Source of the DNA: Micropterus salmoides
Lineage: Eukaryota > Chordata > Actinopteri > Centrarchiformes > Centrarchidae
Length of the DNA stretch: 64,000 bases
NCBI RefSeq assembly: GCF_014851395.1
Contig: NW_024041150.1
Coordinates: 32,809,585-32,873,584 of the forward strand
Direction of reading: 5' to 3'
Numbering within the stretch: position 1 is the first letter of the stretch; the number at the start of each line of letters is the position of its first letter. A program made the position numbers and the translations under genes. Positions 55,528 to 64,000 of the stretch are shown piece after piece. The notes under the pieces are model-generated. The model made no database searches, was not told the origin of the DNA, and was given only the letters and a program-made list of their open reading frames with translations.

Positions 55528-56401
55528 CTGTGGAAATATATCAATATTATGTCATAAATTATTTTCATATATTTCAAGATAGAAAGTCTTTCTAGCTTAA
55601 GGATGACATTTTTTTTCACAGCCTGCATGTGTAATCGTCTCAAATAAAGCACACATCAACACAATCTACACATGGTCACATTATATCCCCACAAATTCTT
55701 ATGTAGAAACCGGTACAGATATTAAGTATACATCTATACATACAGTTCTCAACAAGGTATTATTCACTTAGTGATGCTACTGTAGATGGAACACAACTCT
55801 CGCGAAAGTAAGCCCTACTCAGTTTTAAAGGAGTAGTTTGACAAATATGTGCACAAATTTGATTTTCAACTCATTCCTAAAGGACTGATATCTGAGATCA
55901 CACAGACGTAATGTTAAGAGTGTATTTTTACGAAAATACTAAAAATATGATTCATATGATTCAACTCCGTCAACTGATTACATTCCCCGTTCACTTTCAG
56001 GAAATGTAAAACTCCTGTCTTTCATTAAACTGACTACCGTTAAATTTGAATTAATAGCAGAGTCCCAAATAACCGCCTACCCCGTATACTGGCCTGGTGT
56101 AGGAACACCTCTTACCCTGCAGGGTTGCCTGCATTGGCTGCTTCTAACCAGCTTAGATCGGAATTAAAGGCCTGTCCCATATGGACGCATGTCCCAAATA
56201 AAGGCATGGTCAATTCAGTGATTTTAGCAAATAAAAGCCTGGGCTATTAATCAAAGTTTTACGGTAGATTATACCTGGATATATGTATTAAAGACTGAAT
56301 GACCTTTGCCAGAGGAAATACAGTTCATAGTTTTTAATTTTAGGTATTTGTATAGTTTGTCCATATGCTTCAAGGTAAAGTTCATGTGAAAAATGACTGA
56401 C

Positions 56402-56545
56402 TTGAGAACTGCCTGGACAACAAAACAGATGGGGTGGCTTTCTCCGGTTTGGTTTTCAGACGGCGTCCAACTCAGGATGTACTGTCCAGCTCCCAATGTA
56501 GTCTTGTTTATATTGTACGGCCCGCTGAACAGCAGATCGGAAATC
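56402..56545 (-). CDS. Copy 3 exon 7
   Basis: 144 bp encoding GAGQYILSWTPSENQTGE and SHPICFVVQAVL, donor GTCAGT; nearly identical to copy 1. Confidence 0.7.
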
Positions 56546-57098
56546 CTTTAACAAACAGAAGAAGAAAAGGCTTTGCAAATTAAACGAGCATTTCTAAACC
56601 GTACCTACCCACAAATGTAGCAAACCCCTTTTTCCGTGACGACGTGATTGAAATTAAAATTCTAATGCTGGGGGCATTCCTCTCATCTCACTTGTTTTTT
56701 TGTAGTTGCATTAAAGTTAACAAACCAGTATTAGCCTTTAAAACTCAAAGCCTGTGAAACTGAAAAAACATGGTGCAGTCTGCTTGTGCCTTTGCGCAAT
56801 GTACTGACGTTTTCATGTTTTCTTTTGACTTTGAATGCATTCTGCTGTTTATGCTTACGCCTACTGTGTGTATTTCCTAGCAGCACTATACAGTTGGTTC
56901 TGTAGACTTTTTTGCAGTCTTGTCAAACCTGTTACACAAATCAAGATTCTTTTTGCACTTGAAAGCCATGGCGAATGAAAACCACGTGTGTCAGACTGAT
57001 GTATTTCTTATCTCACGGGAGAAAGTTCTGCAGGGAATCATTTACCTGTGTTTTTTTAAGATCAAACTTCTGCTCAATTCCTTTTATTTTTGACTTAC

Positions 57099-57240
57099 GT
57101 GGACATATTTGCCTCTGCATTGATGCTGATCTTCATGGTCTGATCGACAGGGGCGTACAGCTGAGCTCTGTTGTCTGGGGTTGGAGGCAGAAACTTGGGC
57201 AGATAGAGTCCCTCTGTGCAGGACGGCACAACAGCGTCCA
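57099..57240 (-). CDS. Copy 3 exon 6 (intact frame)
   Basis: 142 bp encoding DAVVPSCTEGLYLPKFLPPT, then PDNRAQLYAPVDQTMKISI and NAEANMST. It is the reference for the frameshift in copy 1. Confidence 0.7.
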
Positions 57241-57662
57241 CTAAGACAATAAGAAAAAACAACATTTCAGCCACGCTGAAGTTTTCTGAGGATGGCAATG
57301 CAGGTTGGTCCCTTCATAAATCTTATTTACTACATCCTTTGGCTTATGATAAAATTCCTCAAAACTAATGACATTTCCATCAGCCTTGTGTTTAGATAAT
57401 GTTAGCATGCAAAGCTAATATGTGAAACACTGGTGCCTTCTAAACATCAGCATATTAAACAAGAAAAGAGTCATTGCCTTGTCGGTAAAATACTGTATGC
57501 ATATTTATTGTTTTGGTAAGATCTCCTAAGATTATTATTGTTGCCAAATAACTTTAATAATATACATGTTGCAAAAGCTGATTAATTTCTTTAAGATCAA
57601 CTCAACTTCAGTGCAACTTTAGTGCAGCTAAACAACGACTCGCTGTCAAAACAAGTTCTTAC

Positions 57663-57840
57663 CACTTAAAACAAACTGGACAGGTAGCTTGCTTATAGCG
57701 TTGATGGTAGTTATTGTTGTCTGTGTCCCGTTAGTTTGAGTCAGGATGATATTCTGAGTGGGAAAGTCCTCCATCACCAGCTGTATGGCGTACCGACCTT
57801 CATTACTGCTACTGGTGGGGCTGAAGGACAAAGTACAAGA
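57663..57840 (-). CDS. Copy 3 exon 5
   Basis: 178 bp, protein identical to copy 1 exon 5 as read by eye (SSSNEGRYAIQLVMEDFPTQ). Borders TTGCAG and GTAAG. Confidence 0.7.
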
Positions 57841-57911
57841 CTGCAAGAGGACAAAATGGGACAAGAGGTCAAAATAAGTCATTTTCTTCAGTTAGATATT
57901 GAAAAACAAGA

Positions 57912-58265
57912 CTATAGGGCTGTCCCCAACTAAGGATTGCCTATAGTCGACTGATAGTCGAATCGTGTGTGTGTTTGTACGCAGCGGAGGGTTACTCACG
58001 GTAGCTTCGCTTTAATCTTGAGAAGCTGCAGAGCTGCAGTCTCTATTCATTAGTCAGTATAACTTTCACTGTACATTTCCAGCTAAACTGAGGCTTATTG
58101 TTGACCATTTTCTCTCTGATCGCCTGCCATTCACCGGTCTTGTGGACAGTTTTGCGTGGATTCTGTGCTGCCGACAAATGCGTGCAAGTAGCCTACTATT
58201 TAAAAACAATATAATGTTCTTTGTGTGGTTCATCAGTGAAATTGAGTTAGTAACTTCTACCTAGC
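57912..58265. repeat. hAT-like repeat, duplicate of 8015-8400
   Basis: Same TAGTCGACTGATAGTCG sequence in the copy 3 block, with a 24-bp deletion. Confidence 0.5.
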
Positions 58266-59276
58266 AGACAATATACAGTAATACAAAAGTAATTATAAAA
58301 ATGGTAAACAGAAATAAGACCGAGACCAAGGTGATTACCATTGCGACACATCCACCAATGTGTGTAATGTTTTTGTTGGCCTGTCACATATCTTCAGTGT
58401 TGTTGGTTTTGAGGTCTCTCTCCAGTCTCTGCTGATGTCTCTATATCTATCTATCTATCTATATAATATATATATATACATACATATATACATACATACA
58501 TATACCCAGACAGATATTTCATGCATAACTTAACATATTTAAAACATTTAGCACAATTAAATTTATACAGTTAAATAAATTGTGTGTGTATGTGTGTGTG
58601 TGTGTGTGTGTGTTTAAATAAAAATTTTAAAAATAAAATAAAAAGTAAAAGTGTGTGTTTAAAAATACAATTAATTTAATATAGTTTATCGAATAAATAA
58701 AATAAAATACAATAGTAAACGTGTGTGTGTGTGTGTTCAATGAACTGTATGAATTCAATTCACACAGCTCACCAAATCATACATTTTAAAAATAAAATTA
58801 AATATAACAGTACACTTGTGAGTGTGTGTGTGTGTGTGTGTAGCATGGGTCATTAATATATAGAAGTAATTTTATGTTTAGGGTTAATGAAGAAGCGACA
58901 ATATAATTAATATAAAAATCATAAATATCAAATGTAAAATATAACAGACAAACAAACAAACCCATTAAGTAGAAAAGTAAATCAAAAGGCAAATGAGTTG
59001 TTGGCAGACCAACTGCAGCTGTCTTGTGTTGTGCTGGTTTTCTCTCAGGCTGTGACATACACTGATATAACTTGCTGCTTCTATGGTGCTGACACTATTT
59101 TCTCCTAGTAGTTGGTACATTTTATTCTGGCCAGAGAGCGTATCAAAATCTAGGAATTTATATTTAATTTTAGCCAAATAGCATTGAAGTTTGCTTTGAG
59201 TTTTTGTGGTAGTTGTCCGGTAGTTAAGTTAATAGTTACAAACTATGTGTGGTCTTAAGTGTTACTGTGGACTCAC

Positions 59277-59415
59277 TGTTAAGAGGCCAAGAACAGATGG
59301 CGGTGTGCAGGAATAACACTCTGACAGTGCCGTGTTTCCGTATCTGCATTTAACTTCATCTCCATCAGGGTCAAACGCCAACAGGTTGAAATCTCTCTGA
59401 CAGTTTGAAGCAACT
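59277..59415 (-). CDS. Copy 3 exon 4
   Basis: 139 bp encoding VASNCQRDFNLLAFDPDGD. Upstream, where exon 3 should be, the sequence is a short MITE-like segment at about 59455-59730. Exon 2 ends in phase 2 and exon 4 begins with one base, so direct joining is in frame. Confidence 0.7.
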
Positions 59416-59774
59416 CTGAGTGAGAGAGAGAGAGATGTTTTAATCTTTGCCTGCATCGCAGGTGATGTTATCTAGTAATCTGAAAGTAATGTTACTAGTA
59501 GTGTAACTAGTTACTTTCAGCAGTGAGTAATCTAGTAAAGTAAGGCATAACTTTTAAAATAGTAACTAGTAACGTGTAACATTTTACCTTTTTTGAGTAA
59601 GCTAACTACCCCAACACTGAATATAACCTACCTAAAAGTGTACAAATATGCACCTATTTTTACTGTTCATGTAGCCTAAAAACATTTGATGTTTCCTGTT
59701 ACAAATGTCAGGAGTTGCCGCTTTCCATTTAAATTCTTTTAATATTTTCTTTATTTGTTAATAATATTGAGGTT

Positions 59775-60190
59775 TGGATTAGAGAGCTGCACTGGGATTG
59801 GGAGGCGGGAGGCGGGCACACTGACAAGGAGGCTAAAACCCACAGGCACTAACATCGGTCGCCAGTGTGTCTCTTGATGTGTCGGGGAGTGAAGTTTAGC
59901 CTACTCACTGCATTGCCTCTCTGGCTTCTGTCACATGGACTTGTACAATTCAGACCAAAGTAAGGCAAGTCTGAAATTTGGAAAACTTTAATTAATGCAA
60001 TGATTTATGTCGGTTATTCTGAATGTTTAGCATAGCCGAAATATTTGTGTCCTTTTTTTACTCTGCATGTCACAATGTTTGCAGGTGCGGGCAGGAGTGG
60101 ATACACATGTTGCAGGAGCAGGCGGTAATGGCCATAAAATCAGTGGGAGCAGGTGGGAGCGGGATTAAGAAAACCCGCGCAGGTCTCTAG
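59775..60190 (+). repeat. Dispersed repeat A (copy 3 block)
   Basis: Duplicate of 16455-16895 with small deletions. Confidence 0.6.
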
Positions 60191-60506
60191 TTTGGATTGT
60201 TGGCTGGACAAAACCAGCATTGTGAAGGTGCTGCTATGAGTAATTGTGACAGCACTTCTCACTATTTTCTGAATTTGTAAAAACCAAAAAAATCAATCAA
60301 AAGAAGCAGCAAATTAATCAATAATAAATAATAACAGTAAAATCCTGCATTTACATTAAAGCTGTGGTAGGCAATGGACTGAATGATGGCTGTGCATAAG
60401 GTCTGCACACAGATAGTAATTAAACATACTTTACGTTACTACTTCAGTAACTATTTGAAAATGACAGTGTGGAATGGAATGGTTTGCATTGTCATGGTGC
60501 ACTTAC

Positions 60507-60700
60507 CCCCACTGAAAAGGAGTGTTGGTGGAAACTTGGCGAGTCATGATTCCTTCTTTCTGACACCACACCAATGTGCCACTCTCGTGATCAACACAGT
60601 TTAACACTGCATAACTCACAGTCCCACAATCACCGCTGAAGCAGGTCCACGAGGTAATGTCTGCGCCACAGAGGAAGTTAAACTTATAATGAAGGTCCAC
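60507..60700 (-). CDS. Copy 3 exon 2
   Basis: 194 bp encoding VDLHYKFNFLCGADITSWTC, then SGDCGTVSYAVLNCVDHESG; differs from copy 1 by a few residues (S to G, K to E, G to V). Borders intact. Confidence 0.7.
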
Positions 60701-61171
60701 CTGCAGTATTAAAGTTAAGACATGCTACTATATATCAATAATGACAACATCCATGATCTAAGGTCATTTACTGGTGTGCTATCTTGGGAGAAGATGCTTC
60801 TTTGAAGACATGTATTTGCAAAGTTTTGCACGTAAAGGAGGGGAGACCGAGGATAGTTGTGACATTTTTGTCTGTATCTCAGAGCTCTTTTAAGACAATA
60901 CATTCAAAATGTCTGTGTAAATGTACATGCATCTGCTCTTAAATTGTGGAACTGCTTTCTCTGCAACACAGATAGAAGATGCATGGTTTAGTCTCAAACA
61001 CAAGAAGTAAAATGTTACAATTAATTGTAACACACGCTGGGGTGAAATGTAACATTATGTAATAAGTAAATGTAAATGCTCTGTATTTGTATAGCACCTT
61101 TCTAGTATTTGTAACCACTCAAAGCGCTTTTACACTACGTCACATTCACCATTCACACTCATTCATACACT

Positions 61172-61712
61172 GAGCCTAAAATGCAATTTATACTTCTGCG
61201 TCAAATCGACGGCGTAGGCTACGGGGGTACGCAGAGGCTACTCCGTCGCCTGACGTGCACCTCCTCAAAAATGTAACTACACGGCAAGTCGACACGGACC
61301 GTAAGCTCTGTGATTGGTTGGCTGGGTAGCCTCGTAATGCCTCCGAGCCGACCGGAAGTACCCCACACTTTGAGAATCAATTTGAGAATCAATTTGTGAA
61401 TCAATATATTTGATTGTCACAACCCGAATAAAATGACTCGTTTTGCTAATGTGATCCATTGGGTCGATAACATTTGAAAAGGCCACACGTTTTACCCCCA
61501 TTTATGTTAGCAGAGCACAAAATCGGAAGTTAGCCTGCTTAGCCAGCAAAAGTCAACACAGTGGACGCTGTAGCGCTACTGCCGACTAGCGTTTGGGGGT
61601 GTAATTGCAGAATGATGGACACACCTACGCACAAGTATCAATGCATGGCTACGTGCGTAGCCTACGGCGTAGGTGCGCACGTAGACCCTAAGCAGGAATA
61701 TAAATGGGCCTT
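61172..61712. mobile_element. MITE, duplicate of 17771-18322
   Basis: Same TTTATACTTCTGCGTC end and nested position in the GTATAGCACCTTT repeat; slightly shorter internally. Confidence 0.6.
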
Positions 61713-62040
61713 AAGTGCTTAAACAGAAAGTAACATTCACACACAGGGGTGGTTCGGGGTTCAGTATCATGCCCAAGGACACTTCAACACTGTAGTGAAC
61801 CAGCCAGCGTTGGTTTATTTTGTGCCGAAAGGAAGAGCCCAACATCAAATTACTTTGTCACCCCTAAGAGAAGGTGAGATGAGTTATTTTACCCAAGGGG
61901 GGGCCTCATCCCAAGATTTGGCTTTTGTAACCTGCACTGGAAAGACACAGCTTTGGTTGTGTAAAAGGGCCCCTGCACAGACTCAAGAAGACATGCTAGG
62001 CTCAAAACGAAGGTTATGATATGGTAACCCTAGTTCTATA

Positions 62041-63774
62041 AGGACAGGCAGAGCTCTCTACTAGATTCTATGGGTACTACCTCTTTCAATCACACGCACA
62101 CACTTGAAATTTTATCGTGCACGTAGCCGACCAATAGGACGTCGCTACCGATACGTGCATGACGTATAAATAGCAGTGTCCTTATTGCCTCGGCATCCGA
62201 CCGCCTCTTCTGCAGACGCCGTCAAAGCAGCAGGGCTCATCGGTAGAGGGCTCTCTTCGACACACACCCTGCAGAAAAAGGGTCGTAGACACTTCCACAC
62301 TTCCGAGTGGAATGTGCACGCACCGCTAAGGGTGGGTCTGTGTGCCCGTGTCCAGGCTTGGGAGATTCACTCACAAAGCCAGCTGGCCAGGCTCTTCTTG
62401 GACAGGGTTTTACTGACTGCACTATCACTGAAACAGACGAACAGCTGACCAGTGCATCGAATGGGGGCTGTGCGCGCTCTACATAGGACGTTAGCCTAGC
62501 ACACATGGACACAACAGATGCACTCTCACCTCCCTGCACCCTAAGTGGGGTAGGGGGGTAGAAAGCATCCAGATTTATTGTCCTGGACCTGAACATGTTC
62601 CTTATGTTCTTAAGAACAAAGGAGGTGTGTCTCAATCAGGCTGCACTGTGCACACCAAGAACCAGCATACAGCTGGGGTCAACCGACAGGCATACAGCTC
62701 ACTCACCTTCTTAGTAGAGGTGAGAGCAAGGCGCAGGGCTGTTCAAGAGATAGCATTTTCAATGAGGACTGCTCCAGGGGCTCATAAGGTGCAGATATTA
62801 GAGCCACCAACACAAGCAGCAAGTTCTACTGAGGCGCAGAGAGACACAACACCGGTCGCTGTCTTCTCACACCCTGCAGTAGCGTATCATGAGGGAGTGG
62901 GTGAAGACTGTTCTTTCACCAAACCCCCTGTGACAGGAGAGATAGCTGAATGGTGCGACAGCCCTCCTTCATCAGACCTTGCAGGAAAGAGAAAACGGAT
63001 CCCAAAGAACAGATAGGCAGATCCATCTCCCTCTCAATGCATCAACGCTGAGAGCCCAACCACTTAGATTTACAGCGAGACGTGGTGGAGACTGCCCGCC
63101 GCTTGGATGGTCTGTGCGACCTCAGCGGATAGACCAGCCTGAGTCTGCCTCTCCACAATTTTAGGAGAAAAACCTGGACAGGCTGGTCCAACACCAGCAT
63201 TGTGCATATGAAGCCTCACCCTTGTGACAGAGCCCCCCGGGCCAGAGGTACAGGCCAGGGCAAACAGCAGCCCTTCTGGCAATGGCGCGTGTGTAACGCG
63301 TCCAGCCCCAAGGGTGGGCTGTCCTATGGGTGAATTGAGAACCACAGCGGGCAGTGGGTGTTGGCAAACGGATCCACCTCCGCTCTCCCAAAGCGAGCTC
63401 AGATCTGCTGTACCACATTGTTGTGCAGTCTCCACCCGCTCGGTTGGGAGCCTGCCCTCAACATGAGGTTAGCCACCGCCGTTCTCCAAGCCTGTGACGT
63501 GAAGGGCTTTCAGAGACAGCAGGTTTTCTGATGCCTACGTCTATAGGTTCCCTGCCAGCGCCAACAGAGCCGTGGATTGCCTTTGCCTCTTGAGGTCCAG
63601 ATGCAGGCTGGCAACCCAACATTGTAGCCGTCGCATGTGCAGCAAGCCCAGAGGTAGCACCTGATGTACTACTGCCCTGAGGCCCAACAGCAGCATCAAT
63701 GACAGACAAACTTTCCATAAATGGAAGTTTAGCCCAAGAGGGGGCCGACGTCAAACGGGCTATAGTGTCCCTGA
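62041..63774 (-). mobile_element. DIRS-like element remnant, duplicate of 18653-20446
   Basis: Left inverted repeat with CCAAT/GACGTC/TATAAATA at about 62095-62190. The minus strand reads FVLKNIRNMFRSRTINLD, YVERAQPPFD and PPLAVRAHSTRK; the H-x-x-R of RAHSTRK is the tyrosine-recombinase catalytic motif and is in better frame here than in copy 1. The right end was not reached. Confidence 0.6.
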
Positions 63775-64000
63775 ACACTTAGGAACTTAGGAACTCAGCA
63801 CTTAGGAACCCTTTGTCTCGGACTCACAGGCTGTTAGACAGCAAACATCACACACAAGGGAGCTAGTGGGAAAACTCCTGGTCTCACCACTGCTGATTGA
63901 AGTGACGCCGTCAAAACTTAAGAGTGAGTAGCATGGTTGTCTCTGGAAGGAGACATCCATGGGACCCAGTCAGACACCCAAATACAGTATGTGTGGCCTA
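63775..64000. other. Unassigned sequence at the window edge
   Basis: Diverges from copy 1 after 63774; a short tandem CTTAGGAA motif (63777-63810). No gene seen. Confidence 0.4.

Larger units (their letters stand above)
49619..60700 (-). pseudogene. Copy 3: paralogue lacking exon 3, with an L2 inside the stalk exon
   Basis: Exons: 60507-60700, 59277-59415, 57663-57840, 57099-57240, 56402-56545, 55475-55527, stalk in two pieces 55171-55372 and 51310-51363, 51013-51092, 49619-49672. Exon 1 should lie beyond 64000. Exon 3 is absent but its loss keeps frame. Exons 2-8 are open, including a correct exon 6. The stalk exon is broken by an L2 in the opposite orientation; reading continues about 30 codons into antisense L2 and stops near 55074. 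Exon 11 has lost its donor (TTGACC). A truncated secreted form ending after the stalk is conceivable; a full product is not. Confidence 0.65.
50727..63774. repeat. Recent segmental duplication, right block (with copy 3)
   Basis: Partner of 4553-20446. Private features: L2 at 51.36-55.17 kb, about 100 extra bp near 60.95-61.05 kb, and a different segment at 63581-63747 inside the DIRS-like sequence. After 63774 the blocks diverge. Confidence 0.8.

Noticed and set aside
1..64000. CRISPR arrays, operons, tRNA or rRNA genes
   Set aside because: None seen; tandem repeats are microsatellites or the coding minisatellite, and the only tRNA-like sequence is the SINE head.

Overview
The window looks like teleost (ray-finned fish) nuclear DNA. 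Coding sequence is split into short exons with GT/AG borders. The repeats are fish-type: L2 LINEs (one with a TGAATTGAATTG tail), L1, a tRNA-derived SINE, a DIRS-like tyrosine-recombinase element, a PIF/Harbinger transposon, hAT-like MITEs and many CA/TG microsatellites. No bacterial, organellar or CRISPR features are visible. No rRNA or tRNA gene was recognised.

The only host protein-coding content I can support is a tandem family of three related genes, all on the minus strand. Each model has a signal-peptide exon, cysteine-containing extracellular exons with a DPDGD motif and many N-glycosylation sequons, a threonine-rich (mucin-like) or very short linker exon, and a final conserved segment reading like LRIKISFMSSLSEDDI. 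The order along the + strand is copy 1 (4.8-23.0 kb), copy 2 (29.9-41.7 kb) and copy 3 (49.6-60.7 kb, first exon beyond the window). By splicing the exons on paper, copy 2 gives an open frame of 419 codons over 11 exons without a stop. Copy 1 has a one-base insertion in exon 6 that puts a stop early in exon 7. Copy 3 lacks exon 3 (the loss keeps frame), has an L2 LINE inside its mucin-like exon and has lost the donor after exon 11. The function is unknown; the architecture suggests a secreted or cell-surface glycoprotein.

Copies 1 and 3 lie in a recent segmental duplication (about 4.55-20.45 kb and 50.73-63.77 kb), nearly identical by eye. Copy 2 is an older paralogue. The two young blocks differ by two LINE insertions: a 5'-truncated L2 in copy 1 at 8.6-12.2 kb (empty site in copy 3), and an L2 with an uninterrupted ORF2 in copy 3 at 51.36-55.17 kb (absent from copy 1).

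Layout: 0-4.5 kb is repeats (hairpin, GGGCCCGAGCA-type repeat, DIRS gag-like fragment, a MITE nested in another repeat). 4.8-23 kb is copy 1 with L2, DIRS and MITE insertions. 23-30 kb is mostly non-coding with extra exon-11 relics, a solo LTR and a foldback element. 30-41.7 kb is copy 2 with an L1 in intron 4 and a SINE in intron 6. 42.5-48 kb is a repeat island with a Harbinger element inserted in a LINE. 49.6-60.7 kb is copy 3. 61-64 kb repeats the MITE and DIRS sequences of the copy 1 block.

I see no evidence for a wholly new molecular system. The most interesting signal is the rapid diversification of this surface-protein family: a coding minisatellite stalk that differs between paralogues, in-frame exon loss, and transposons that break individual copies.
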